Below are positions 45,239 to 58,520 of a stretch of DNA of 64,000 nucleotides, piece by piece. The position numbers and the translations under genes are program-made. Under the pieces are notes generated by a model. It had not been told where the DNA came from, did no database searches, and worked only from the letters and a program-made list of their open reading frames with translations. Source of the DNA: Mansonella perstans (Eukaryota; Nematoda; Chromadorea; Rhabditida; Onchocercidae); NCBI GenBank assembly GCA_037074765.1, contig JBAMDO010000030.1, positions 433,423 to 497,422 on the forward strand. Direction: 5' to 3'. The first letter of the stretch is position 1. Each line of letters opens with the position of its first letter.

Positions 45239-47792
45239 ATGAATTTTGAATTTCTCGCTATCTTTACACTTTTTGTGGCTAATGCAACTGCAATCAATAT
45301 CACTTCAACAGGTAGATTATCTGCACTTCAGCAAAGTGATTCGAAGTGATATCCACTGTACATACTTGGAAAACTGAGTGATGCATTTACTATTTAAATA
45401 TCTGAAGAAATATAGGCGCAATGAAAATTTAATTGGAATTTCAGGAAGAAGAGACAACCAAACATACGATGAAGATCTATTAGAGAAAACGTTTGTTCGT
45501 ACTCCAGTAGGAACGATTATTGCTGAATATTTAGCCGAAAGAGATTTACAAAATATGGCGTTAGTAATATTCTATTTGTGTGCAAATGCTCCTTAAAGTC
45601 AAATCATGTCCATTAAATTCCGTTATTTCACATACTAGTCATTGCAAGTGTGAAGCAAATTGCAAGGAGTTAAAATAATTACAATGAATAGTTTTTTAAC
45701 ATCATTTAACAGCAAAATTCCTGTCATGTCTGAATGTGCACACTTCCTGTTAAACCGTCGATCCAAAATATTGCATTATCGGGATGGCAAAATAAGCCCG
45801 CCATATTTAGCGAAAGCTTATGAACTCGTATCACGAACAAATTTTACCAACGCCACAGTATGTCATTCTCTTTATTATTGTCAGGTTTGAATATATTTTA
45901 AAGAAAGAGCAATTTCATATTTTCAGGAGTATTTTCTCGTCTCACTGTTGAGATCTCAAGGAATTTTAGTTTTCTAAAGCATTGCAAACTTCTCTTCTTT
46001 ATTGTTATATTGTAAATTCGAACTATAGCACAAAACGAGATTTACGGAATGTCACTGGTCGCCATATCAAGCCATTTTCTTTGGCAGCCAAAAGCCGCTG
46101 AATATAACTACCAAGCCAACGTGTTGCAGTATATTGATGTTGACATCTCAGGAAGATCATCTAGAGATATTTTATGTTAAAGCATATGGTAAAGAAATTG
46201 TAATGAATTTTTGGACTAAGCGTAATTAATCAAAGAATGACGTGAAATCATTACACAGCAAACAACATTGTTCAGAATACACAATTTCAGGCACGATATC
46301 TATTCCGAATGAATGGAAGGAAAAAGGAAGTCCAATGAATGGGGTAATTATTCCGCGAGATCGCTATACAGACATTAGCATCGATATCCTACTAATGAAA
46401 AACGTTCTGTTGGTCACCTTTTATGTTTACTGAAAAATTGTAGTCATTGTAACGTTTGAGTTATGCTAAAGTCAAGCGATATTGAAATTTAATTGTTCTG
46501 AACAAAGATTAGAGCACCTTTAATTACGTCTTCCTCATAGTTTAGTGAGAACATCTCTGCCTACTACATTAAGAACATAAGAGACAGTAGAAGAAACAAT
46601 TCAATTGAAGAATGCATTTAAAATTAATTCACTTTTTTCTAAAAAACCGGTGAAAAACTTTGCCGAATATAAGTTGGTTATTGTCATATTTGCTTTTGAT
46701 ATACAACCAAATTTTTCAGTGATGGAATATCATTTTATCAGTCAAGGGACCGCAGAAGGAATAAGGTAAGTTTATTAGAAATTAATGAAAATGTGATGCA
46801 CAAGTGAAAATGTGATCCTTGAACCTTAGCTTCCCACCTTCTAATAAATAATAATAATATCTAATAAATAACAGTGAATTTCATGCACAATTTAAGCTGG
46901 CCATCGTGATTAGTAAGAATGATAAACATCATGAAGATGTTAAAAACAAAGCGTTAAGGGCAGCCGAAATTATTAGGGAAGATTTTGGTAACATGCCGAT
47001 TTGCATTGTTGCTCAACCGGATATTCGAAAAATGTAAGTCAGATTTGATTATTTCTTGGTTACGAGATGAACCTGAAGCAGAGGAACTGTGTTTGCACCA
47101 ATATTCAAAAATGTTTAATGAAGTCCCAAGCATCAATTTGATAATTCCGGTGTTGAACATAGTAATAAAACCAATATTATATCAGTTATAATAGACAACG
47201 ACCACTTTTACCGTTAATGCAAGAAATATTTTTTTAGAAGTTACTTTAACTGGCGCAAGAAGAGCGTAGTGCTATTGTTTCAAGGAGCTGACATAAATGT
47301 ATTAACCATGGTTGTGGATAAATATGATACCAACAAAACGTTGGAAACAAAGTTTGAGGACTGGAAGGTTTGATATTTCTGTCGACTTAATTCCGCGTGA
47401 TTCACGTGCTGTCGATATTTCCCAAAGTATGCTCTTTTCATATCTAATTTAGTGAAATTATCTCTTCTGCAGAAGAGATTGTTCTTCCTTGACAGTCATG
47501 AAACAATGGCGTTCCATTTTACAGTGATCAATGGGACTGAGCCAGAAGATAGTGAAAAAATATTCAGGTTGGATATTCAGAATTTTTAACGGGATGTTTG
47601 TAATAGTTTATAGAAAATGCAGTAATACATTTTTTTTTTTGCAGTAATGCATTCCCAGACATTCCTCTAAGCACGTTACTTTTACTTGATGGAACATCGA
47701 CGACTGGAGTATACAATAAAGCATTCTATGGAACTGGTTTACATGAGGGTCCCGTTTACGTAATTATTGGAGTTGCAAAATACGGCCGATGA
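45239..47792 (+). CDS. secreted nematode protein of unrecognised family
   Basis: ATG lies six bases after an AATTTGCAG acceptor. Exons: 45239-45311, 45445-45559, 45692-45857, 46029-46188, 46291 to about 46400, about 46721-46766, 46875-47033, 47238-47367, 47473-47567, 47645-47792. Phases agree except around the end of exon 5, which I could not settle. Residues 1-18 (MNFEFLAIFTLFVANATA) form a signal peptide; there is no membrane anchor. Several N-glycosylation sequons are visible (NIT, NFT, NAT, NKT, NGT). Conserved-looking blocks: FTECHWSPYQAIFFGS, TISIPNEWKEKGSPMNGVII, ALRAAEIIREDFGNMPICIV, WRKKSVVLLFQGADINVL, and the C-terminal LLLLDGTSTTGVYNKAFYGT and GPVYVIIGVAKYGR. I do not know the fold or function. 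The copy at 42.3 kb shows it belongs to a duplicated family. Confidence 0.75.
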
Positions 47793-49952
47793 AATCAATT
47801 ACGGGAAATCCTCAGCAATTGATACCATAAAAATATTATGAAGTGCGATAAATATTTGATAGAATATATAAACAAGTGGTTCATTTGAAATGTTGAATAC
47901 ATGTCTAAAAATACTGCTTCTATTGTTTGAAAGTTTAGAAGAAAATTTGTGCAAAATATCTTAAACAAAATGATTTACACGAATTCTCTTTTTTGATTAT
48001 GGTAGCTCTATCGCTTACAGAGTCTGATGAAGTGCTAAATATAAATCACAGAGTAGTAAAATGCTTTTCTGGAATTGAGCTGAACATAATGATCTAAAGT
48101 CTGAGGAAATTTAATGGAATTAAAAAGAATTCCAATTTCAAGAAAATTTATGAAAAACTTCCAAGTTTTTCAAATATCGACTATATTTAATTCACAGAAT
48201 TTCGAATTTCATCTATCAATATAATTAAACTACAAATGTTCTTCAATATACCACAAAAAATATAAAAAACCATAAAATTATATATGCACTGAAAAAAACT
48301 AATTATATATGCACTGAACTTGATGAACATGATTATCGTCGTATCATGGAAAAAGTATTTACAATTTTTTCTGGATTTCTCTGTTGCTTGATTTTTTTCT
48401 GGCCATAAGATATTTGCGTTCAAATGAGTGAAATCTGAAAGATTCTTGAGTCCAATGATTCGCTAGTCAAACCAGTATTTAGATGATCACGTTCAGCTAT
48501 TCATCGGTGCTTCCTAAAGTTTTGATCTTTTTTTAATTATGGTGACACATTTCTTGAATAGCACGGTCTAAAAAGAAAGGAGAGTCATTATTGCGGTGTT
48601 AATATCTTTGATTTGTTGTAAGATCCGTCATGAATATGTTTCTTATATCTTTATGTTATGATTAACGAAAACGATGATTATCACTCCACATGGCAAAATA
48701 TAGCTAGAATTAAGGGATAGAAACATTAAATCTGATAGGTTATGAAATGATTTAACACAAAATAAAAATTATTCAAGTGATCTTGTCATATCGAACTCAT
48801 GTCGATGATTTTATCATAAAATAAAAATTTAACAAAAGAATAATCAATTAGCTCCAGTTCTATTATTGTGATGATGGCTTACGTTGAATAAACGGTACTA
48901 TGTGGGATGATTTTCAGTTTTTTGAAATTTAATCAAATCAATCTGGATGATGGAGAAATTAAAAATTATAACTTTCATTTTTCAATCACTGTTGGCACGA
49001 ACTGGAAGTGGAATTTGAATTAGATTGAAATTTCAGAAGGATCATATGCATGAATATTTTGCCATGCAAGTAATTAATTGGAATAAAAATATATGTTTAT
49101 TTATGCTATAGCAAGTTTTATGTTTTGGGAAAAAACTTATGCATGAATAATGCATGAATATCTTGTCACGCAAGTAATTAATTGGAATTGGAATTCCAAG
49201 GCGAAATAGACTTAATATTACTTATGCTATAACCAGTTTTATATTTTATGCAAGACTGTCATAACCATTTTTTTGGGTTTATAACATAAACAATATTAAA
49301 TTGCAAATTTAAAAATGATATGCTATGGAAGAAAAGATCAATCAGTTCATTTGTATTTCTGGAGGTTTTAAAAGAAAAAAAATTGAAATTAAAGGGCGGG
49401 AATGAAGGTAGACACGAGATAAAATGTGAAGTTAATTGATTTTATTGCCTTTAATATATAAGTAAGTGATCGAGAATGCCAAGTATGTGATGCAGAGATA
49501 CAATTGAGCAATATGGGCGATTCACGAAGTTTTCTGCTTTGTTATTTTTTCCTGATTCTACGGTATTTCTAGGGATATATCGCTGGCCTCATTAAGAAGC
49601 GGTCTAATTATGGCTTTTGATAGAATAACAAATAGACTATATACACGGTTCCCGTATTAACTTCGTCTATGAAACAATCAGTCAATATCAAGTAAACGTA
49701 ACGTGCTTAGAGGAGTGTCTGAGAATGTATTATTGCAAAAAAAATGGTATAAATAAACATTATTGAACAAATTAGTTTCTAAAAAAAACTTTGTATTAAA
49801 ACAATTGAGTTTCAACATCAATTGACTGTAGCACAGTCAAAGGTCACAATGATTATAGTTTGATTCTGTAAATATAAAGAATGACCAACAGGATGTCTTC
49901 CATTAGGTAATGAAGCAGATGCTTAGGCGAATCGCAAGATGACCGACTTCCA
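47793..49952. repeat. intergenic stretch with a 104-bp direct duplication
   Basis: AT-rich, no supported exon. A block around gcatgaatattttgccatgc starting at about 49048 is repeated with changes from about 49152 (gcatgaatatcttgtcacgc), both followed by caagtaattaattggaat and a tatgctata...agttttat element. A smaller aattatatatgcactga pair lies at about 48280-48320. Confidence 0.6.
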
Positions 49953-50850
49953 TCACGTCCATCTTGCCTGGGGCCGTTCGGTAGTGACAGTTCACCCAGG
50001 ATATGCCTAGAGCAACATTCATCATGCGTAATAATTTGTGGGTTTAATGAAATGTGACCTTCAGTTAGAAACAGTGTATTAGGGAACTTACTTGGGGTAC
50101 AAAAGCAGCGCAGATAATTAATAATAAAGTAGAGAAAACATGCAATAACACCCAAAACCTGGAATTCGTTGCATGTGTGATGGTAAATTTCATTTTAAAT
50201 CCTAAAATTTGTGATCTCTTAATAGTTTGTAACAGGAGAAGAGATTATTTTCCAACAGAAAATAAAAATCTTTCACAATGGAACGACTTTTAAAGTTAGA
50301 GTTGATTACAGAAATTATAAATATTTCTGGAATTCATAAAACAAAGAAACATTAACTTGCGGAATAATTGCAGCAAATGTAGCAAACGGACAAACGGACT
50401 ATGGAAGCCGAACGGATCTTTTTATGCAATGACTTAAGACAGATGATCAACGGTTGATAAGGAATCCAGATGGTAGATGGAAGAATAGGGAATCCGAATG
50501 GTATATGAAAGAACAGATAATCCGGATGATAATAGAAGATTTTGAGAAAGCAAAAAGGGCTTAGAAATCTAAATGATAAGCGATTTATTCCTCAGGAATT
50601 TCTAGAATTTTTCAACTTTAACTATTCAGATGGCTGAAACAATTCTTATAACATTAATTAATGTAGGAGTGTAAGACTGAATTATCCATTATTGTTTGAA
50701 CGGAAATTTGCTCTTGCTGGAAGGCAAATCATGGTGGATATCATAATCTGAAGCACTGAATATTAAGTAATGAAATCGGTCTTGATAAGACGACTGACAT
50801 CGAACTTCACAAATTGTTAGGTGAACAGAATGAATAAAAGGATGAAATAG
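49953..50850 (-). pseudogene. possible serine-protease (S1) remnants on the minus strand
   Basis: Two minus-strand blocks in protein order look like decayed trypsin-family exons. About 50850-50697 contains FHYLIFSASDYDIHHDL, reminiscent of the stretch around the catalytic Asp. About 50110-49953 contains NTLFLTEGHISLNPQIITHD followed by ECCSRHI, reminiscent of the segment before the ICAG motif. No IVGG, catalytic His or GDSGGP was found on this strand, and the frame after YDIHHD departs from the family. This is weak similarity judged by eye. Confidence 0.25.
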
Positions 50851-51189
50851 AATGAGAGAATCAGTTTGAAGCAAAAGAAAAGTATTAAAAGTTAATATGT
50901 AACTGCGAAATGCGGTTGAGCACTTTGTGAAAAGAATAAAATTTTTTCTTCGTCCTGAAAAACAAACTGGTCCTTCTTAGTGATTGACTTTTTTTCCTAA
51001 CTTGATTTTATTTCGGAAAACTTTGCACTTCATAATTTTTTTTCTCACAGCAAAAATTTTTATAACACTGAATGAAAACAAAGTTCTTGGCTTTTGTTCA
51101 ATGTTACAAATATCTCTGCTACAGTAATAATTTACACCAACAAAATGTATTGTTCTATCATATCCAAAAAGTCGAATTAAAGTCTGAGT

Positions 51190-51736
51190 TGAAACAATGG
51201 GCATTCAACCAGAAGATAAACGGTATCCTGCCAGATTCCCGAATCGTATTTGTTCCTCAGAGGCTCAAAACCTATTCAAAAAATATTTTGCTAGATATTT
51301 GATTGTAAAAAATTGCATACGATTTTCTTCATATATATGTCCAGGATTAGCGGGAAGATTTAGTAAGTTCCGGATCATCATGATGGTTAAGCTGGCCCTT
51401 GGCTGTCAGGTATTTCTGGTTTCTGTTTCGTTTCTCTGTGTTGAAATACTGAAATTAATCAACACTTAATATGTTTAAATAAATCAGAAAAATTATCCAT
51501 CTCCTATGAATTGTATTTATAACTTTAACATATGTTAGATTTTGTAGGGTGATTCAGGTGGCCCGTTAATGTGTTATAGTGATATACGTCAACGATGGGA
51601 AATACAGGGAGTGGTCAGTTGGGGTCATGCATGTGGTCGAAATATTCCCGGAGTGTATGCTAAAATTAGTGCCGCTACTCCTTGGGTGAATTCACAAATG
51701 AAATTACTTCAACTAAGTGATAATAACATTCTTTAG
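51190..51736 (+). CDS. S1-family serine protease, C-terminal exons only
   Basis: Two exons: about 51190-51409 and 51548-51736. The first reads [13 protein letters not shown], then [21 protein letters not shown] and ends GCQ, matching the segment from the GWG region to Cys191 of chymotrypsin-like proteases. The second carries the catalytic serine in GDSGGPLMC, then [20 protein letters not shown] and APWV-like TPWVNSQMK, with a TAG stop. The exon junction GCQ|GDSGGP is typical. Residues before the active-site Ser (LALGCQGDSGG) lack the Asp that gives trypsin its Arg/Lys specificity. An extra dozen residues sit between ICPG and GCQ. I found no upstream exon with IVGG, His or Asp, so the gene may be truncated or its 5' part missed. 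Confidence 0.6.
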
Positions 51737-54700
51737 TTATCATCTGTATCGATCATTTCAAAAAACTATCTGTTATCTCACATTAATTTTTATTCCTTGG
51801 AACGAATATGGTTGCAAAACAAAAATCATCCATATTCTATTTTATCATAGTATTCGACTATTCGATCAATATAGTTCAAGAATATATTAGAAGATGCTAT
51901 TATTGATTTGTTGATTACAAAATATTCTTCTGAAGTTATTTCTTTCTCTCTCAGCATCAGTATGCGAATTCTTCCAAAAATTGAGATTTTCTTCTGTTTC
52001 TCTCTGATGAATTCATCGAGTAAATGTACTGTACTTCCACTTTTATATGTATATTTCTATATGAATGATTTTATTTTATTGCAAAAGGAAAATAGAAATG
52101 ATTAAATAGTTCTTCATTTCGAGTATTTAATTCCAGTACATAGGTATGTTTCATTGCAATTTCCCTTGTAAGAACTAATTTACGAATTTATAACTGAAAA
52201 GTTTAAATATGTAAGAAGCAATGGAATTTATCTAAACTAAAAATTAAATTTCGTTATTATTTTGGAATTAACTGAATGGAATCAAAGAACAATTCATTTA
52301 ATTTCAAAGGAGTCTATTAATATTATCATTTAGGAAGTTAGTTTCAAGGTTATTTCTTTTTTTCTTGTCTTTAGGAACAGAAATGCTATGGAACTGTTGA
52401 CAAATGAGTATTGTCATAAAAGATAAAACTTCATTTCAACAGGGAAATAAGAGCACCATCAAAATAAGTACCCTTACTACCAATGTAATGAAGAAAGACC
52501 CAGCAAACTACTCAAATAGGTACCATATTGGTACCATAAGCCAATTTAACGAGACTGCAATGGAATAATGAAATGGACGAACCTCTTTGTACTCGTAGGT
52601 TCTAACCTGGAAGAAAAGTAACAGGTCTGAAAGTTTTTTCTTTTCCAGCAGTAAATTTTAGAATTATACAGCGAAAGTTCAATGTATTGTGGAAATACAG
52701 GTTTTCTGAAGGATAGACAAGCTCTAATATTAAGCTTTGATAGTTTATTCTACTTCTGATGTTTGTATTATCGGGCCTTTTCAATCACATACGTAACAAT
52801 AAGATTTGGCTTAGCATATTTTAGTCGTATAATGCAGTGTCTGACAATAATATATGAATTTGTTTGATTTGTTAAGTTAAATATTTTTCTGTACATTACA
52901 GAAGTACCTGTAATGCTGTGAGAAATTTTCCTTGATAATGCTATCACTTGAATTTTTTGTTTTAAATTTAATAATCTGAAATAAATCGAAATAATTCAGA
53001 TATTAGTGTCCCTTTTCAACTGTAATTTACTATTTCGTAATTACTTTCATCACATTAATGTAAAATTATGAAGTTGAATGTATACATATCGGTATTGCTA
53101 ATATATGATGTTGACAGATTTGATGCAAAGTTTGTTTCTATTTGACATTAATTAATATGCGCGGTAAAAGTTTAGTTAAGTAAATGAAATTCTTTTAAAT
53201 TGCGTAATATCGTAAAATATGGCAAGAAATGAAACTAAAATTAATTAGTGATCAATTTTTAGAAGATTTAATATGATCGCATAGAACAGTTAAGAAGGAA
53301 CAGTGATGGAAAGTTTGGAAGAATATCACGATAAAAATATGGTGCAGAACAAATACCAGTTTTGTGGTAATTTCGACATTCGCTACAAACAAATGCTCCT
53401 CATATAGTGATTTGCTGCATCAGCGATATGAATTTTTGGTATTGTACTTTTATAAGTTTCTCCGCAATTCTTTAACTTTTTTCAATTCCATTTCATAGAA
53501 TTGATGGAATTTCCAAAAAACTTTTTGAAATTTTTTTACAATAAAAATTGCATTTCATATTTATGTTTTTATTCTATAAATTAAGCCAAATTTCAAACAA
53601 TGTTCCAATCTTTGTTTTTGGTCTTTCTTTTTAGAAAAGGATTCTTAAGCAATGATTATTTCTAGAATTTTTGGAAACATAGCGCTGAGAAATTCTTTTT
53701 CACGTGAGAGGAACTTTAGATTCCTTTTCTGAAAAAACAGGAGAAAATCAGTTGAATTACAGAAGCAAAACAGAGTTAGAAAGATGTTGAAGTCTTAATT
53801 TCTCTTTCTAGAAAGTTAGATTTCCGGATAAATCCAGAACTATCTTTGTTTAAATTAATGATTGAATGGATCAGCATAAATAGTTACCTGAAAATCGTTC
53901 ATAATAATTGATTTACAAATTTTCCAATAATTGATTTATAAATTCTGATAAGCTGTTTTCGAATTTCATAGTCGTAGAATTCAAGATACCAAACGGTTAA
54001 TATTAATGAAGCCATTTGTTTAGACTTTTTGGCATAATTTTTGTAATTTTCGAACTAGTCAATTTTTCAGTTTAGCTTATAAGATATATGGAATTTATAC
54101 GTGAAAGTTCGCACTACAAACACTGGGAACTGGAATTATTGCTTTCAGTGAAAAGATTATAAAATTTTTCAGGAAGTTACGCTTCCTACGCAGTTATCGT
54201 TCTGCTCACTTTGTAAAAACCTTCACACCTTATTTTGTTTCATACTTATATAGGAAAAAGGAAAACTCTTTTATCTCTTTAATAGACACCTTATTCTTCA
54301 AGTGATTAGTCTAGATTTTTGTAGAACATCAATAATAGATTCATCAGTTATGCAGGAATCTTCTTGTTAATAATGTTGATATTGAAAATTGCTCTTTTAA
54401 TAGATGATCAGTCAGCTTTCTCGAGAAAATGTGATTAGGATATTTGTCTTTAAAATTAAAAATTTTTGCAGAAATTTCACGCCGATCGGTTAATCACTCA
54501 AAAAATTTTCAAGTGTCTACTGGATATGGTTTTAAACTTCTATTAATGAGTCATTGCCATATATAATGATGCAGATGCTGAGGACATTTGAGGATTTCCT
54601 AGTATAAAAGACACCAAGTCAACGAATCTTGAAGGAATGTTGAAACTGTATGAGCTATATAAATTAGTTTGTCTCATATTGCTTTATACTTTCTATCGTT

Positions 54701-54790
54701 TACTAAAAACTAAATTTTATTTGATTTATAATTGCAGGTTTCGCGGTACTTGCTTGGGTGATTTCTGAATCAGTTTTAACAATAATTCAG
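51737..54790. other. AT-rich intergenic stretch of about 3 kb
   Basis: No supported exon on either strand; open frames are short and of A/T-driven composition. It ends at an AATTCAG acceptor 12 bases before the MBOAT7 start. Confidence 0.55.
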
Positions 54791-54802
54791 ACAAAAATCA
54801 AT

Positions 54803-57800
54803 ATGATAGAAGCTTTATCCAAATTGCTGTTGGAGAGAATAGATGATTTAATCTACAGTGAATTGCTCATTATTTCTTTTTTCTTCTCCATAATTATGCG
54901 GCAGGTAATTTTTTTTCTACCATTACTAAGAACGCAAGTTATATTTGGTTTATTTTATGTAGCTTATCGTAAAATTCCAAGCATAAACCGTATGAATTTC
55001 GATATTCTTAGCATATCTAAACTGGTGACAGTTTACAGAAAATCGAAATTTTAGGTGCGCTGGGGTATAGTTCGTGAAATTTGTGGTGGACTTATTGGTA
55101 TTACATTGATTTATTATTTCACTGGTTGGAAACTACTGTATTCGCTCATTATTGTAATTTTGAATATCATTATAAATTCATTTGTGAAGAACTGGTATAT
55201 CTTACACTTACAATATTTTACATACATTTTCCGAAGGTAGCGTTTCAGAAAGTGGGCTGTGAAATATTTACAATACTTATCGTGCAAATTTCGAACTATA
55301 TGACATCTTTCAGGTATTTACCATTGGTATCCTTCATCATCACATTTGTTTATTTGGGATTTCTTCGTGCTATACATCTAATAGGGTTTCCAGCTCTTGT
55401 TTCCCATTCAAATGCTGTTCAGCTGATTATGACATTAAGAGTATGTTTCAGTCCCTTAAAAAAATTATTGCATGTTTAGTGTAGTTGCATGCACCAATAT
55501 CACGAAAATAATTCACTAGCAGATAGTGTTGTTATTGCTTGAAGAATAGAGGAATTCAGTCTAAATCCAAAAGATTTTATTGATATCAAAGTAAAGAATA
55601 AGCATTCTCTTATGCTTCGTATATGGACATAATATGTGCCTTTTATTAGTCTCATTATTTTAATTACGATTTCTTTATTTAATTGCAGCTTGTTGGTCTA
55701 AGTTTTGAAATTGCTGATAGTAGAAGAAAAAATGAAGTGAAATTTAATCCAAATACAACACGATTTATTGAAGAACCGTCATGGTGGCAGACATTTTTAT
55801 ATTCATATAATTTCCCAGGCCTTTTTACCGGTATATTATTTACCTTGACATTTTGAGGAGCTTGATTTTTAATATTATGAAACTTCTCTTTTTCATTTGA
55901 TTCAAATATGACATATCACACAATCTGTTCATTCAACTCTAATTCTAATTCGCATCATAACTGTGTACAATTTATGGTACTGCAAATTTTTTTCCTTTTT
56001 AATTCAATTATTATCAAGATTGTATGTATTATGAAAACTGATTAAATTTAAGGAAATTATAAGTCATTAATATACATTCTAAATGTTTTTTTTTTTTTTT
56101 TTTTACACGGCAACTTGTTATAACTGCAAGGAATGATATATGAATATAACAATTGATCATATTTGAGTTTATGTTGAAGCTATACATTTTAATCGTTTAT
56201 TTAAAATATATCATTTCAGAAATTTCGATGACTTTAGCATTTGTCTTTGTTGGCGAAATCTAATTTGATTTGTCCCCACAAAGGTTGACAACAGAAGAAA
56301 TTGCATTAAGCAGGGCATTATAAATTTTTATATTTTTTTAAGGTCCATATTACACATATGCAATGTACCGAGATGTTGTTGATAATGATAATATAATGGA
56401 AATATCAGTATGGAAACATATTAAATGGCGTTTGTATAATTTTGCATGGTCATTACCTGCTTTTGTTTTGCTTGTGTGTGTTTTTCCGCTTGAGGTTTGT
56501 TGTATCGTACTATTCATTGAACTATACAAGAGATTTCTATTAATTAGTTTATAAAGTGAGGATGTCGCAAATCTTTCTAAGATTATTACAATCATTCACT
56601 TTTAAAAAGCAGTAAATGGCAAATCTTTCTAAAATTATTACAATCATTCACTTTTAAAAAGCAGTAAATGATCTTTTAATATTATCGGTTATCTCTGCAC
56701 TTACTTACCAAAATTTCTTATCAAAATTTTTTTAATAGAGGATGCGTGAAGATGAATTTTTCAACGAAACAATTTATTATCGAATAGCAGTTAGTTTCCT
56801 GGTATTTCTATGGATGCGATGTCGTGTATACAGTGCATGGATGGTTGCTGAATCAATCTGTATATTGAATGGAATTGGAATTTATCCGGAGCAAAGTTGT
56901 CCATCGGCTGGAAAAGGACCCAACAGGATCGACATTTTAAAGTAATATTTCTTATTTATATCGTTTTTTTATTTATCAGTTTTTTATGACCTAATTGATT
57001 TTGCTTCCTGTTTGCTAATTTGTTAAAAAATTTATAAAACCATACGATGAAGTAAATTAATAAATATTCTCATAATTAAAGTGATATTTATGATTATTAT
57101 AGCGAACAAATGAATAGAAAGGGAACAAATTATAATTCGGAAGCAGTAAGAAATTTGGATATTTGGTCAATCGAACTAAATGCTTCTTTTCGAGGTGGTA
57201 TGAGGGCTTGGAATCGTACGGTTCAATTCTGGCTTGCTAGTTATGTATATAAACGTGTGCCACGATCTTTAGGGTACTGTTAAGTCATTTATTTGTGGGA
57301 ATTTTTTCCCGATAAGATTTTAAACAGGAAATGATGAGCAAAATATGAAATGGTTAAGAAATTCTCAGCAAATAAAGAAATATTTTCTAATTTTGATCCT
57401 TTGTTTGTTTTTGTGAAATTCACAAAATTTTATTGAGACATTTCAGAGTGTTACTGACAATGTCAGTAAGTGCATTTTGGCATGGTATACATCCAGGCTA
57501 TTTCCTATCCTTCTTAACAGTCCCTCTTTGCACATTGGCAGAAGATAGCATTCTGTCATTAGTACCAAAACACTCTAATGGCAAATTCCCGCTTTCTTTC
57601 ACTGTTTTGTAAGTCAATTATAAGCATATCCATAGGTAATTAACAGTTAACATCATATATTATGGTAAGAAGGAAAGTTATCTGCTGATTTTTTTTAAAA
57701 CCATTTTAGGATAAGAATTGAAATTAATAGAATTAATAGTAATTGTTGTAGCTATCAAAATAAGTAGAGTATGAATTTTGTAAAATTTACTATGTATTTT

Positions 57801-58520
57801 GATATTTGTGACTTTATTATAATGGTATATCATATTTTGATATTTGCAATTTTTATTGCAGTTGGTATATCATACGGCAACTTGGCTTTGCCTTTATGGC
57901 ATCGGGATTTTTGTTATTGACATGGCGTGATACGATTCGTTATTGGAGTTCCGTATATTTTCATGTGCATTGGATTATGATTACAGTTATCGTATTCTCA
58001 TGGTTTTATAAATCATTAACAATTTCAACAGGTCTGAATTTGAGACAGTTATCATACAGGATTTTGGTTAATTGTACCGTATTAACAATAGTTTTTTTTT
58101 CTCCAGATTTGATCTAGCAGAATGATTTCTCTGCTAGTGCTATGAAATGTAGTGAAAATATTGTGCCATGATTAGTCATGTTTACTTTTCGCTGAAGTAC
58201 TAGGTTTAGTTTTTGTAGAGATCGAGATCATTCCAATACTTTTGAAGGGTTGGACGAAATTGTTTGCATTTATAAATTTTTTTTTTTGAAAAAAATAAGC
58301 TATCGTTATTTCAGCAAGTGCGGAATCATTTAAAACAGATATCGGGATAAAACCGGACAACAATGAGCATAAAAAGGTACTTTGTTAATTACGGAATTGT
58401 GGGAATGAATTTTAAATATGAGACAAGAACAACGTTGAGTTTGAGTAATGGACAATTTTGATTGTTGTACATTATCTTCAGAAAGAAGCTGGTGATTCGA
58501 TGATTAAGAAAACGGATTGA
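54803..58520 (+). CDS. mboa-7: lysophosphatidylinositol acyltransferase MBOAT7
   Basis: Multi-pass ER enzyme that transfers arachidonoyl or other polyunsaturated chains to lysophosphatidylinositol. Eleven exons (54803-54904, 55055-55153, 55249-55440, 55689-55830, 56343-56494, 56739-56941, 57103-57273, 57447-57608, 57862-58031, 58315-58376, 58482-58520) join to 1,494 nt, 497 residues, all in phase; human MBOAT7 has 472. Family blocks in order: FLRAIHLIGFP and SNAVQLIMTLR, FPGLFTGPYYTYAMYRD, AVRNLDIWSIELN, RGGMRAWNRTVQFWLASYVY with the conserved Asn, SAFWHGIHPGYFLSFLTVPL with the catalytic His, and the C-terminal helices (SGFLLLTWRDTIRYWSSVYF). The tail ends KKTD, a lysine-rich end compatible with ER retrieval. 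The second exon was ended at a GTAATT donor because this alone keeps phase. Start chosen at the first Met after the acceptor at 54790. Confidence 0.94.
56567..56670. repeat. 52-bp tandem duplication in an MBOAT7 intron
   Basis: gcaaatctttctaa.attatt and the following bases occur twice in a row with one difference, just downstream of exon 5. No effect on the coding sequence. Confidence 0.9.

Noticed and set aside
48187..48423. A 78-codon minus-strand frame
   Set aside because: Phe/Ile/Asn-rich translation of AT-rich DNA with an internal duplicated segment.
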